A DNA stretch of 64,000 nucleotides from FEN-1139 sp038207155 (lineage in GTDB: Bacteria; Myxococcota_A; Polyangia; Polyangiales; Polyangiaceae): contig JBBRAB010000022.1 in assembly GCA_038207155.1 (NCBI GenBank), positions 1 through 64,000 of the forward strand, written 5' to 3'. Shown one piece after another: positions 25,914 through 35,664 of the stretch. The first letter of the stretch is position 1; each line of letters begins with the position of its first letter. Under the pieces are notes generated by a model. It was not told the DNA's origin, searched no databases, and saw nothing but the letters and a program-made list of their open reading frames with translations. Both the position numbers and the translations under genes were made by a program.

Positions 25914-27260
25914 TTATTGTGCGACCGGAACCTTGCTCGCAGCTGCGGGGGGCAACGTCTTACGGGCCAGTGCCGGGCGCGCCGCTGCGGGTTTCGGCGT
26001 CGGTTGAGCTGCTGAAGGCTCGGGCGCAGCCGGGCTCGGCGCCTCAGCCGCGGGGGCCTTGGCGGCGGGTTTCGGCTGCGGCTCAAAATGCGGAGGCTTG
26101 GCTTTGACAGCGTCCTTGGCGCCAGGTCCTAGCGTGGTCCCGCACAGGGTGTTGCAGCGGATATCATGGGGGCGACAACCACAATTCCCCTTCTCAGCTT
26201 TCTGCGCCATCGCCTCGCGCACCTGCTCGCGGGTGAACGTCGCGATGCGCTCAACCTTGTCGAAGCTCCACTTGTCTTTGCGCTGCTTGGGCGTGCGGGG
26301 ATCGGTCTTGTCACCGTCCGGCTCCGCGCAGCAACGGAAGCTCAAAAAGTAGTAATAAAACCCCTCATCGTGGGTGTAGATCTTTGGGCGACACTGATTG
26401 CGAACACCCTTGTACCAAGGACCGCCGGTGTGAACACTGTCGAACTTGCCCCGAAAATCCGAGCTGTAGGTTTCACTGGCGACGACCTCATCGGCATTGC
26501 CGACGGTATCGTGGACCCCGTAGTCGCTGACACAACCAAGCGAGCCGCTTCGCACTCCCTTCCACAGTCGCGCGAGTTCGTCCGGATCGCGTCGCGCGAC
26601 CTTGATCATGTCAGGCGAGTCCCACATGATGTCGCCGTGGCAGGTATTGGTGTCACGCACAAAACCGTAAGGAAATGGCTTCAATTCTGGCCCTTCGCAA
26701 GCCATCGTCCATTCTGACTCGGTGCACAACCGCTTGCCCACCGCGCCGCACTTCACCTCGGCCTGGTGAAAGCGATTCATTACCTCGGGGCGCTCACCAG
26801 CACGGTTAGGCCACTCGTACTTGTCGATGCAGTAACGCTTTTTCTGATGCTGTCCGACACACTTGGCCTTGGGGGCGAATCGCTCGCAAACGGTCTTTTT
26901 GTTGGACTCGTCGTACCAGCTCTTCTCACACTCGTGATCGACGTCCGTGCAATAGTCACCGTCGATCAGCTGCATTCCTGATGGGCAGCTCGTCGGTCCC
27001 TCGCCAGCACCGTCCGAATGCTCCGTCGGCTTGGGAGCGGCTGCGGGGGGAGGCGCACGCCGAGCCGATGCGGCTGGCGCGAGCGGGCGCGGTGCCGCGG
27101 GGCTCGGCGCCGCCACGCGCTTGAGCGTGGGTGGCGGCGCGCCGGGCGCGGGCCTCGGGGCGGCAGCCTCGGCTTTGGAGATGCACCGCGAGCCTGAGGC
27201 ACAGGCCAATAGCGCTGCGAAAACCAAGGTTGACGTGAGAGCAGTCCGGGCGAGCTTCAT
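25914..27260 (-). CDS. FGE/SUMF1-like domain lipoprotein with Pro/Ala-rich flanks
   Basis: The protein has 448 residues. The signal peptide ends ALLAC, giving a likely lipid anchor. A Pro/Ala-rich tether (about 30-85) leads to a Cys-rich FGE-like domain (about 90-310): CPSGMQLIDGDYC, KKRYCIDKYEWPNR, KRLCTESEWTMACEG, DTVGNADEVV and SFRCCAEPDGD. The C-terminal part has another Cys pair cluster (NCGCRPHDIRCNTLCG) and a long Ala/Pro/Lys tail. The GMQLIDGDYCTD/KYEWPN pattern is typical of FGE-like surface proteins in myxobacteria. Enzymatic activity is doubtful. Confidence 0.82.
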   Translation of the reverse strand: MKLARTALTSTLVFAALLACASGSRCISKAEAAAPRPAPGAPPPTLKRVAAPSPAAPRPLAPAASARRAPPPAAAPKPTEHSDGAGEGPTSCPSGMQLIDGDYCTDVDHECEKSWYDESNKKTVCERFAPKAKCVGQHQKKRYCIDKYEWPNRAGERPEVMNRFHQAEVKCGAVGKRLCTESEWTMACEGPELKPFPYGFVRDTNTCHGDIMWDSPDMIKVARRDPDELARLWKGVRSGSLGCVSDYGVHDTVGNADEVVASETYSSDFRGKFDSVHTGGPWYKGVRNQCRPKIYTHDEGFYYYFLSFRCCAEPDGDKTDPRTPKQRKDKWSFDKVERIATFTREQVREAMAQKAEKGNCGCRPHDIRCNTLCGTTLGPGAKDAVKAKPPHFEPQPKPAAKAPAAEAPSPAAPEPSAAQPTPKPAAARPALARKTLPPAAASKVPVAQ

Positions 27261-27406
27261 GGGTCTTGGGGCTGGTCCCGGGTGGGTCCAGCTGTGCTAG
27301 CCCTAAATCACCTGAGCTCACAACGCAAAGATCGCGAGCAAACTACCCGCCCGCTACGCTGTGAGCGGACGCGGCCCCCCGGCCGCATCACAGGAATAGC
27401 TCCGCC

Positions 27407-29359
27407 CTAACGCGGGCTGCGGCGCAGCACAGTGCCGTTCTCTCCGACCGCCCAGAGGGTTCCGCTCCCGTCGCCCCACAGGCCATTCAGACTCTGGTCA
27501 GTGCCGCTGTCCTGCGTGGCCCATGCCTTTCCGTCGTAGTGCAGGACCGTGCCACCCGTCCCCACGGCCCAGACATCGCTGGCGCTCGCACCCCAAATGC
27601 CGTTGAGGGAGTAGTCCTTCCCACTCTGGGATGTGCTCCACGCGCTTCCGTCAAAGTGCACGATCGCACCGGTAGTGCCGACCGCCCAGATACTCTTATC
27701 CGAGCTGCCCCAAATGGCCCGTAGATTTGCCGTTGCGGCATGCCCAGTGACTGCGAAATCGACCCACTTGGTGTCGCGATGCCGGAGCACGGTACCGAGG
27801 CCACCGACCACCCAGAGAGTGGCAGCGTCTGATGCGAACAGCCCATTGAGGTCCGCGCTCTTTGGTACCGCGGTCTTTAGCCAGGAGGACTGATTGAACA
27901 GACCGAGCACCGTCGACTTTGCGCCAATTGCCCAACCGACTCCCTTGCCGTCCGTGTGAATCGCGCGAAGCCATTCCGTGGTGCCCGTGTCGAATTCAGC
28001 GAACGCAGCCCCTGTTTTTTCACGGCGTAGAACCGTGCCACCCGTACCCACGAGCCACACCTCACCACCTGCCAACGCCTGAAGCCCGTACAGGGAGCGC
28101 TCACTGCCGGTCTTGATCTCGGCCCAGTTCGTACCGGTGTAGTTCAGCACCACGTCACCGGCGATCCAGACGTCTTTGGGACCAGTCCCCGCGATCGCCA
28201 ACAGATTCGGGCGATTCGGACTGTCCACGCGCTGACGACTGTCGCCCTTCCAATAGAGCACCACTCCACGGCTGCCGACCGCCACAGTTTCAGAATCCTT
28301 GGACCAGGTGCCAAGCAGGGCTTCGGTGGTGCCCGTGCGAACACTCGTCCAGGTTGCTCCGTCCCATTTCCAGACCACGCCGCCCTCACCATAAACGCGC
28401 ACGTCGGTGAGCGACGCAACCTCCACTCGCTTGAGGTTCCCGAGCGCTATGCCCGCCGTCGCATCCTGCCAGGCGGCTCCATCCCAGCGACGCACCACGC
28501 CCCCATCGCCCACTGCCCAAACATTGCTGGGGCTGGTGCCGTCGACTCCGCGCAGCGCCTGAGCAACACCGGTCGTCAATGCGGACCAGCTAGCTCCGTC
28601 AAAGTGGAACGCGACGCCACCGGCGCCAACAGCGAATACCTCGCCTCCGGGCTCTGCCCAGGCTCCCAGCAACTCGACTGGCTGAGGCGCTGTGTAGCTG
28701 CGCCAAGTCTTGCCGTTGTGCTGGGCGATCAGGCCGCCTTCGCCGACTACCCAGAGGCTGGCCTTGGCACCTCCGGTCACCGCGAGAAGATCTGGCAACT
28801 TCGGTGCGTTGCCCGCGCCGCCTGCGCCACCTGCCGGTGTGCCGGAAGCGCCACCGGCGCCAGCAGCGTGACCGAGCGCCGTTGTGAGCTCGGCGCGTCG
28901 ATCAACCCATGAATTTCCGTCGAAATGGTAGAGCGCGCCAGAACGCCCCACCGCCCAGACGTCGCTGGCTCCAAAGCCATGGAGCCCAGTCAGTTCTGCA
29001 GCTTCGTCGAGCGCAGCCCCCTGCCAAGTCTTGCCATCGTAGTGCGCCAAGGTGCCGCGGATGCCGGCTACCCAAAGGTCGGAAATGCTCACTCCCCAGA
29101 CGGCCGAAAGCGAATTGCCTTGCGGCACGGGCGAAGCCCAGCACCAATCGTCGGCACTGCAGATCCCCATGGGCGCAGCGGGTGCGGCGACACCACCGGC
29201 GCCGCCGGCGCTGACGACACCGCCAGCGCCACCGGCTCCGCCCTGCGGAGGACCATCCGAGCTACCAGTACTGTCACTCCCGCAGGCACTCGCAGCCGCC
29301 AGGCCAATGGCAATGAGAACAAGCAGCGCGGAGCGAGTCGAGAAAGAGTGACGCATCAC
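27407..29359 (-). CDS. Lipoprotein with about a dozen VWAVG-type beta-propeller repeats
   Basis: The protein has 650 residues. The lipobox is AASAC followed by GSDSTGSSDG and a Gly/Ala-rich tether. From about residue 70 to the end, a unit of 40-45 residues recurs, best seen as LNGIWGASASDVWAVGTGG followed by TVLHYDGKAW. The pattern (S-D-V-W-A-V-G, then H-(F/Y)-D-G) suggests blades of one or two beta-propellers. Such proteins are common in myxobacteria and their ligand is unknown. A second in-frame ATG one codon in could also be the start. The next gene upstream, the Cys-repeat lipoprotein, lies on the same strand 48 bases away. Confidence 0.85.
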   Translation of the reverse strand: MMRHSFSTRSALLVLIAIGLAAASACGSDSTGSSDGPPQGGAGGAGGVVSAGGAGGVAAPAAPMGICSADDWCWASPVPQGNSLSAVWGVSISDLWVAGIRGTLAHYDGKTWQGAALDEAAELTGLHGFGASDVWAVGRSGALYHFDGNSWVDRRAELTTALGHAAGAGGASGTPAGGAGGAGNAPKLPDLLAVTGGAKASLWVVGEGGLIAQHNGKTWRSYTAPQPVELLGAWAEPGGEVFAVGAGGVAFHFDGASWSALTTGVAQALRGVDGTSPSNVWAVGDGGVVRRWDGAAWQDATAGIALGNLKRVEVASLTDVRVYGEGGVVWKWDGATWTSVRTGTTEALLGTWSKDSETVAVGSRGVVLYWKGDSRQRVDSPNRPNLLAIAGTGPKDVWIAGDVVLNYTGTNWAEIKTGSERSLYGLQALAGGEVWLVGTGGTVLRREKTGAAFAEFDTGTTEWLRAIHTDGKGVGWAIGAKSTVLGLFNQSSWLKTAVPKSADLNGLFASDAATLWVVGGLGTVLRHRDTKWVDFAVTGHAATANLRAIWGSSDKSIWAVGTTGAIVHFDGSAWSTSQSGKDYSLNGIWGASASDVWAVGTGGTVLHYDGKAWATQDSGTDQSLNGLWGDGSGTLWAVGENGTVLRRSPR

Positions 29360-29407
29360 AGTGGGTTTGCCTTTCGCTAGTCAGTTACGTCACAGCGAGC
29401 CTACACC

Positions 29408-31354
29408 TCAGAGGGGCGGGCAGGCAGGACAAGTAATGGACTGGTTTGAACAGGGATCAAGGACCGTCTTGCCGCAGTAGAGCGAGCTCTTGCAGTCCGG
29501 CGGACTGCAGCAGGTGCCGTTGCCGAGGCAAACCTGCGGCGAGGGGCAAGACTTGCAATCCAGGGAATTGCCGCAGCCATCACTCACCGAGCCACAGCTT
29601 CGCCCAAGCTCGGAGCAGGTTTTGGGCGTGCAGCAGACGTTATTGACACAGCTGCCGGCGCAAGCGTCGCAGGTCACCGTACCACCGCACCCATCGGAGA
29701 CGGTCCCGCAGTTCTTGCCAAGCTGGGCGCAGGTCTTCGGGGCGCAGCAGTGGTTGTTAGCGAGACAGGATTCGCCCGTCGGACAGGACTTGCAGTCCAC
29801 CGTACTGCCGCAACCGTCAGCCACGACGCCACAGTCTTTGCCAAGCTGCGCGCAGCTCTTGGGAAGGCAGGGCTCGCAAACATTGGCCGTGCCACTTCCG
29901 CCGCACACGAGCCCGCCGGTGCAGGACTTACAGTCGAGGGTGCCACCGCAGCCGTCGCTCAGCTTTCCGCAGTTTTTACCGAGTCCGGCGCAGGTCTTCG
30001 GCACGCAGCAGTTCCCCTTGTGGCAAGTCTCCGAAGTGCCGCAGTCCCCACAATTGGGCAGCGTGACCCCGCAGCCGTCCGAGGCGCTACCGCAGGTGCG
30101 CCCCTGGTCGGCGCAGGATTTCGGAATGCAGGGAGCACAGACGTTGGCCGTCCCACCACCGCCACAAACGTCGGAGCCTGTGCAGGACTTGCAGTCGAGC
30201 GTGCCACCGCAACCATCGCTAATGGTGCCACAGTTCTTGCCTTGGGCAGCACAGCTCGTGGGAGAGCAACACTGATTGTTGTCGCACACGTTGCCCTTCG
30301 GACAGATGTCACAAACGATCGTCCCGCCGCAACCGTCGGCGGCAGTCCCACAGGTGAGTCCTTGCTCCTTGCAACTCTTGGGGGTGCAGGCCGTGCAATT
30401 GCCTCCTGAGCAAACCTCGCCTGGCAGGCAGCTGCCACAGCTTGCCGCTGCGCCGGTGCAAGGGTCCTTGACCTGCCCGCAGTTCTTGCCGAGTAGCTGG
30501 CAGGCGGGAGGCGTGATCGGAGGCAGACAGAGATTGTTTCGGCAGACGAGTCCGCCCGTGCAACCGGCGCCGGCGCAGTCGAGCGTTGCGCCGCAGCCGT
30601 CGCTGATCGTGCCGCACTCGACTCCAGCCGAAGCGCAGGTCACCTTGACGCATTGCTGACAGGTCCCGAGAATCGCGTCGCACACTTGCGTGCCAGAGCA
30701 AGACTTGCAATCGAGCGTCCCGCCACAACCATCGTCGACAAGACCGCATCGCGCAGCGCAGGTGACAGCCGTGCACGCGGTACAGTGACGGGTACTTCCG
30801 TTGCAGACCTGACCGATCGGACAAGTTCCGCAGTCGAACCCGACGCCGCAAGCGTCGGCGAGGTAGCCGCACTGCGCTCCGACGGCTTTGCACGCGTCAG
30901 AGACGGACTCGCAGCTCTTGCTGCCGGCGCCACAGACCTGACCGGCGCCGCACACTCCGCATTCCAGGAGCCCGCCGCAACCATCGGGGTGCGCGCCACA
31001 GGTGGCCCCGATGTCACTGCAGACCAGCGGCGTACAGAGCTGACCAGTCCCTCCGCCAATCGTGCCGCTTCCGCCACTAGAGCTTTGAGAGCCCGTGCCG
31101 AAGCTCAAACGACCTCCGCTCCCGTTATTACTCCCGGTACCCGACTTCGCCGCCGAGGCGCCGGCTCCACCCCGACCCGTGTCACCACCCAGCCCGCCAG
31201 CCGCGGCACTAGCACCGGCGCCACCGCTGCCGGTCCCGGACTCGGAACTGCAAGCGCCGACCAAGCCGAGAGTGCCAAACGCGCCAACGAAAAACACCAG
31301 GACAGCGCGGGTCAATCGAACCGAAGGCCGAAGGGAGTGGAACTGGGGAACCAT
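29408..31354 (-). CDS. Lipoprotein with twelve tandem 40-residue Cys-rich repeats
   Basis: The protein has 648 residues. I chose the inner ATG at 31354 because GAGGAG lies eight bases before it and it starts a clean lipoprotein signal ending GLVGAC, then SSESGTGSGG. After a Gly/Ser/Ala-rich tether (to about residue 95), twelve full repeats and one partial one run to the C-terminus. The consensus is P-K-(S/T)-C, about seven residues, N-C-G-x4-D-G-C-G-G-T-x-D-C-x2-C, then C and C. Each unit holds about eight cysteines, probably paired in disulfides. The product should be a long, rigid, extracellular rod or adhesin-like lipoprotein. The family is not known to me. Confidence 0.85.
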   Translation of the reverse strand: MVPQFHSLRPSVRLTRAVLVFFVGAFGTLGLVGACSSESGTGSGGAGASAAAGGLGGDTGRGGAGASAAKSGTGSNNGSGGRLSFGTGSQSSSGGSGTIGGGTGQLCTPLVCSDIGATCGAHPDGCGGLLECGVCGAGQVCGAGSKSCESVSDACKAVGAQCGYLADACGVGFDCGTCPIGQVCNGSTRHCTACTAVTCAARCGLVDDGCGGTLDCKSCSGTQVCDAILGTCQQCVKVTCASAGVECGTISDGCGATLDCAGAGCTGGLVCRNNLCLPPITPPACQLLGKNCGQVKDPCTGAAASCGSCLPGEVCSGGNCTACTPKSCKEQGLTCGTAADGCGGTIVCDICPKGNVCDNNQCCSPTSCAAQGKNCGTISDGCGGTLDCKSCTGSDVCGGGGTANVCAPCIPKSCADQGRTCGSASDGCGVTLPNCGDCGTSETCHKGNCCVPKTCAGLGKNCGKLSDGCGGTLDCKSCTGGLVCGGSGTANVCEPCLPKSCAQLGKDCGVVADGCGSTVDCKSCPTGESCLANNHCCAPKTCAQLGKNCGTVSDGCGGTVTCDACAGSCVNNVCCTPKTCSELGRSCGSVSDGCGNSLDCKSCPSPQVCLGNGTCCSPPDCKSSLYCGKTVLDPCSNQSITCPACPPL

Positions 31355-31534
31355 AGGTGGACTCCTCACAGAGGGGATCAGAAGCGCTGCAGCCGACAAA
31401 CGGCACAACGCCGGACTCCCAAACCTAGCCTATCTACGTCTCCGTCTCACTAGAAAAATGCACAGATTGCGCAATTAATGGCGCTGATGTGCGCGGTTGC
31501 CCACGCGCGCCACCGGCGCTAAGGGCCGCGAGCC

Positions 31535-32962
31535 ATGTCGAAGACCGTACCGAATGTGCTTGCCGCCCGCTACGCGAGTCCTGCGATGCAGGAGCTCTGG
31601 TCCCCAGCGCATAAGGTCGTGCTCGAGCGACGTCTCTGGCTCGCCGTGCTCAAGGCTCAGAGCCAACTCGGGATCGCTGTCCCAGCCGACGCCATCGCCG
31701 CGTACGAAGCCGTCGTCGACCAGGTGGATCTCGAAAGCATCGCTGCCCGCGAGCGCGTGACGCGTCACGACGTCAAGGCGCGCATCGAAGAGTTCTGCGA
31801 CCTAGCGGGACACGAACAGATCCACAAGGGCATGACCTCCCGAGATCTGACCGAAAACGTCGAGCAGATGCAGATTCGCTCCGCACTCGAGCTCGTGCGG
31901 TCACGGGTGATCGCGGCCCTGGCGCGGTTGGCCCGTCGCGCTGCCGAGTACGAAACCCTCGTTCTTGCGGGTAGAAGCCACAACGTACCTGCGCAAGCCA
32001 CCACGGTCGGTAAGCGTTGTGCCAACGCCGGTCAAGAGCTGCTCTGCGCCTACGAGCGACTCAGCGACTTGCTCAATCGCTACCCGCTACGCGGCATCAA
32101 GGGACCCGTCGGGACCCAACAGGACATGCTCGATCTCCTGGGCGGCGATCACGCGCGCCTCGCCCAACTCGAGCAGGCGGTGGCCATACACCTCGGCTTT
32201 TCCCGCTGCCTGGACAATGTCGGGCAGGTCTACCCGCGAAGTCTCGATCTGGACGTGGTGGCCTGTTTGCTACAGGTGGCGGCTGCCCCATCGAGCTTCG
32301 CCAAGACGCTGCGACTCATGGCAGGACAAGAGCTCGCCACTGAAGGCTTCCAACCGGGCCAGGTGGGTTCATCGGCGATGCCGCACAAGATGAACGCCCG
32401 CACCTGTGAGCGTATCAACGGCTTAACTCACATCCTAAGCGGTTACCTCACGATGGTCTCGGCGCTCGCCGGCGATCAATGGAACGAGGGCGACGTGAGT
32501 TGCTCGGTCGTGCGACGCGTCGCGCTTCCGGACGCGTTTTTCGCGATCGACGGCCTGATCGAGGCGTTTCTGCACGTACTGACCGACTTCGGCGCCTACC
32601 CCGCAGTGATTCAGCGGGAGCTCGATCGCTTCCTCCCGTTCCTTGGAACCACTAAGGTGCTGATGGCCGCGGTGCAGAAAGGTGTCGGTCGCGAGCTAGC
32701 CCACGAAGCCATCAAAGAGCACGCCGTCGCTGTAGCGCTCGGCATGCGTGAGCAGGCTCGCAGCGAAAATGATCTTGTCGCGCGCCTGGCTGCCGATCCA
32801 CGGCTGCCCTTCAATCAGGACGAGCTAAGCGCGTTGCTCGGGCAGCCTCTGGAATTCATCGGGGCGGCGGCGCAGCAGACCCGCGCCTTCGTCGCGCGCG
32901 TGGACGCGCTCGTTGCCGAGCACCCAGACGCCGTCAACTACGCGCCCGGGCAGCTGCTCTAG
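31535..32962 (+). CDS. purB: Adenylosuccinate lyase
   Basis: The protein has 475 residues. It acts twice in purine synthesis, splitting SAICAR and adenylosuccinate. The fumarase/aspartase-fold motifs are complete: RHDVKARIEEF with the HDV segment, HKGMTSRDLTEN, AGRSHNVPAQATTVGKR with the catalytic His, and the signature SSAMPHKMNARTCERINGL. Length and layout fit the longer PurB class. It stands alone here, about 2.2 kb from purE-purK. Confidence 0.96.
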   Translation: MSKTVPNVLAARYASPAMQELWSPAHKVVLERRLWLAVLKAQSQLGIAVPADAIAAYEAVVDQVDLESIAARERVTRHDVKARIEEFCDLAGHEQIHKGMTSRDLTENVEQMQIRSALELVRSRVIAALARLARRAAEYETLVLAGRSHNVPAQATTVGKRCANAGQELLCAYERLSDLLNRYPLRGIKGPVGTQQDMLDLLGGDHARLAQLEQAVAIHLGFSRCLDNVGQVYPRSLDLDVVACLLQVAAAPSSFAKTLRLMAGQELATEGFQPGQVGSSAMPHKMNARTCERINGLTHILSGYLTMVSALAGDQWNEGDVSCSVVRRVALPDAFFAIDGLIEAFLHVLTDFGAYPAVIQRELDRFLPFLGTTKVLMAAVQKGVGRELAHEAIKEHAVAVALGMREQARSENDLVARLAADPRLPFNQDELSALLGQPLEFIGAAAQQTRAFVARVDALVAEHPDAVNYAPGQLL

Positions 32963-32973
32963 TCGCGCCGTCA

Positions 32974-33008
32974 GAGCCCGAGGCCCGAGGGACCTCGGGT
33001 CTCGGCTC
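32974..33008. terminator. Imperfect hairpin between convergent genes
   Basis: GAGCCCGAGGCCCGAGG and CCTCGGGTCTCGGCTC form long GC-rich arms with one bulge around a two-base loop, located between the end of purB (plus) and the end of the IgGFc-type lipoprotein gene (minus). There is no T-run, so termination is likely but not certain. Confidence 0.5.
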
Positions 33009-34863
33009 ATCTGAGCAGGGGTACGTAGCGCGGAACGAGGTCGAGACCGCCGACGTAGAGGTAGCTCGTGTAGCGGCCGTAGCCATACACCATGAGCCCT
33101 ACGGGAGCACTGGCGCTCAGCGAGTGCACGTCCTCCTCGGCTCGCATGTCAACGCGAGCGACGAGCCAATCGCCCTTACCGATCGCAGTGAACTCATTGC
33201 TGAGCAGGACACGTCCATCCAAAGTGACGGTCGCGCCCTTGGGCGCAATCACCTCGGCAAAGCTCGTGAAATAGGTCTTCGAAGCCACAAACAAGTAGCT
33301 ACGTCGGAACTGCTCGACGGGCACCGCGACTGCCATCGACGGATCGCCATCCTTGGAAGGCAATGCCGACTGCCCCTCCAGATAGCGGGCTACCTGAATC
33401 GGTTGGTCCGAGTCGAGCACGACGTCAGCCGTGACATCGCGGCTCTCGAAGAACTCTCCACCGGGTTCCAGAACGACGCTCGAGACCGATTTGCCCGTAG
33501 CGCTGCTCACGAGTGCAGGGGAAAGTTTCACCGTCGCCTTCTGCTGAACGGCGACGATCCGAATCGTGTGCGGTGCCGGAGTCGGGGCGAGCGCGGCGGG
33601 CGCGGCCACCACGTAGCGCTTTCCCAGCGTTTCCGCGGGCAGCATGCTGTGCTCGACGTGGTCGCAATTGGGCGCGCTCGAGCTCGGAATGTTGGCGCAC
33701 GAGTTGCCGCCGATTACCTGCACCGGATGATTCGCTGTCACGAGCGTCCCAGTGAGATCAGCTCCGAAGGCCGCGTCCGAGCTTGCTTGCGCGGTCACCA
33801 GAAGCACGTCACCACGGTCAAGCTTGACGGTTCCCGAGCCGTCCGCAGCCACCGCTGCACCCGCGGCTGCCACGCCCCGCCCCTGGAGCGTCACCTCGGT
33901 GCCGTCGTGGGTCGCGGTCACTGAGTAAAAGCCCGCTCCGTTTGCCGACGAGGGCCAGGACAACACGGAGTAGCTGCCGGTCAGAGCCGTGGCGGGAAGC
34001 AGCAAGGAGGCGTCATTGGAGTACGACAGGCACTCGCTGGTACCAGGACTGTCAAGGCAGCCCGAGGCGACTGGGCAACCCGCGGCGGCCGCGCCCTTGA
34101 GTTCGTACGTCAGAGGACTGAACTGATAGACGGTCACCGGTTGATCCGTCCGGACGCGATAGGCACCGTCAACCACGCGACGTGAAGCCCCCACCGCCGG
34201 GGCCTTCTGACAAACGTCCACGTCCCCGCCTTTGAGCTCATCGACCCAGGGCAAAGGCAGCAACGCCACCTCTCCAGGTGCCAGGTTGCGTTCAACGATC
34301 GTGCTGCTGCCGCGCGTAACGGTCGCATGAGTAGCCTTGGAGCCGGCATTGGCAACGGCAATGGCAAATTCAAAGCCCTTCCACACCGGATTGGGAGTGA
34401 CCGTCGGGTAGTAGTCGCAACCGAGGTACGACGGACCGAGCGTGGGCGGAGCACAGCTACCCGTGCAGCCTGTTGCAGCGCATTTCATGCCCTGGGTGGC
34501 ATCACAGTCAAACTCGAGCGTGCTCTGCCCATCTTCGCGGCAGAGAGTCGCTTTGCCGTTCGCGCAACTGGTCGCTTTCGGCTGACAGCTCACGCAGCCC
34601 AGGCTGGTGTTGCACTGCTGTCCCTTGGCTGCGCAGTCCACCGCCTCACCCGCCGTCGCTCCCGAGCAACGTGTGGCACGCGTGCCGTCACAGGAGTAGG
34701 CGGAGAACCCGCAGCGGCCCAACGAGGTGCTGCCGGTGCCATCCGTCGAGTTGGTCGAGTCCGAGGAGCAAGCGACCGCGCCGGTAGACGCAAGCAGCAA
34801 GGCCAGGAACGCGTACCAGGGGTTTTGTTGGTGCAGCTGCATAACCTCCGACCATACGCTCAT
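33007..34863 (-). CDS. IgGFc-binding-protein-type lipoprotein
   Basis: The protein has 618 residues from this start. The signal peptide ends GAVAC, followed by SSDSTNSTDG. A Cys-rich N-terminal part (about 40-150) with CxGxxAxxC-like loops precedes a domain of about 400 residues that resembles the IgGFc-binding N-terminal domain of myxobacterial surface proteins (YYPTVTPNPVWKGFEFAIAV, TDQPVTVYQFSP, NHPVQVIGGNSC, DCDVEH-like NCDHVEHSMLP). The start is uncertain: ATG 34863 has a weak ribosome site, while ATG 34842 has GGAGG but only two bases away. It is divergent from purE. Confidence 0.8.
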   Translation of the reverse strand: MSVWSEVMQLHQQNPWYAFLALLLASTGAVACSSDSTNSTDGTGSTSLGRCGFSAYSCDGTRATRCSGATAGEAVDCAAKGQQCNTSLGCVSCQPKATSCANGKATLCREDGQSTLEFDCDATQGMKCAATGCTGSCAPPTLGPSYLGCDYYPTVTPNPVWKGFEFAIAVANAGSKATHATVTRGSSTIVERNLAPGEVALLPLPWVDELKGGDVDVCQKAPAVGASRRVVDGAYRVRTDQPVTVYQFSPLTYELKGAAAAGCPVASGCLDSPGTSECLSYSNDASLLLPATALTGSYSVLSWPSSANGAGFYSVTATHDGTEVTLQGRGVAAAGAAVAADGSGTVKLDRGDVLLVTAQASSDAAFGADLTGTLVTANHPVQVIGGNSCANIPSSSAPNCDHVEHSMLPAETLGKRYVVAAPAALAPTPAPHTIRIVAVQQKATVKLSPALVSSATGKSVSSVVLEPGGEFFESRDVTADVVLDSDQPIQVARYLEGQSALPSKDGDPSMAVAVPVEQFRRSYLFVASKTYFTSFAEVIAPKGATVTLDGRVLLSNEFTAIGKGDWLVARVDMRAEEDVHSLSASAPVGLMVYGYGRYTSYLYVGGLDLVPRYVPLLR

Positions 34864-35148
34864 GCTCGCTGGACCGTTAGCCGATCTCAGCGGCAGCGAG
34901 TCGCGCGGTGGGATCCCGGCGTGATCTGCGCGGACGACGCGGGTTCGCCGATTCAAGGCCCAATGGCCGACATTGAGGCATTTCCGCTGACGGTAAAGAC
35001 CTCGCTCGAACAGCAGGGGCTCCAATGGGGGCTTGTGACGCGGACGGCTGGCGCTAGGGTTCCCGACTCCTCAGTGACGGGGGCCATTGCCACCTCCGCT
35101 CGACCTCGGAACGTCCGGTCGAGGCTCTCGCTGAACTCGGAAAGCCAA

Positions 35149-35664
35149 GTGTCCCCTAGTAACTCCCGTCCTCCCCTCGTCGGTGTGATCATGGGTTCCC
35201 AGAGCGATTGGGAAACGATGACCCATGCTTGTGAAACACTCACTCAACTGGGCGTCAGCCATGAGGTTGAGATCGTCTCGGCGCACCGCACCCCTGAGCG
35301 GATGTTCGAGTACGCTTCGACGGCCGAGGCTCGCGGTCTGCGCGTCATCATTGCCGGTGCTGGCGGAGCCGCGCACCTACCCGGCATGACCGCCTCGCGG
35401 ACGGTTCTCCCGGTGCTCGGCGTCCCGATTCAGAGTAAGGCACTGAACGGCATGGATTCCCTGCTGTCGATCGTGCAGATGCCGGCGGGGATCCCGGTGG
35501 GCACGTTGGCGATCGGTCGAGCGGGCGCGATCAACGCGGCCTTGCTCGCCGCGTCGATGCTGGGCAGCGAGTTTCCAGAGATCCGGCGGGCCTGCGCACA
35601 GTTCCGCGAGACTCAGACCCAAGCGGTGCTTCAACACTCCGATCCCCGCGTAGCAAAACCGTGA
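35149..35664 (+). CDS. purE: N5-carboxyaminoimidazole ribonucleotide mutase
   Basis: The protein has 171 residues. It converts N5-CAIR to CAIR in purine synthesis together with PurK. Class I PurE motifs are present: GVIMGSQSDWETM, VEIVSAHRTPERM, IIAGAGGAAHLPGMTAS, GVPI and the GTLAIGRAGAINAALLA segment. The long upstream open frame is not coding. I chose GTG 35149 because a GGAAAG site lies five to six bases before it and the length then matches the family. The stop overlaps the GTG of purK by four bases. Confidence 0.94.
   Translation: MSPSNSRPPLVGVIMGSQSDWETMTHACETLTQLGVSHEVEIVSAHRTPERMFEYASTAEARGLRVIIAGAGGAAHLPGMTASRTVLPVLGVPIQSKALNGMDSLLSIVQMPAGIPVGTLAIGRAGAINAALLAASMLGSEFPEIRRACAQFRETQTQAVLQHSDPRVAKP

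Noticed and set aside
29446..31453. Several long antisense frames opposite the Cys-repeat lipoprotein
   Set aside because: They are shadows of the repeated codons; translations are Pro/Gln/Ala repeats without domains, while the sense strand has a signal peptide and ordered cysteines.
34327..35148. Long 5' extension of the purE frame
   Set aside because: The extension overlaps the IgGFc-type gene on the other strand and has no PurE similarity; GTG 35149 gives the family length.
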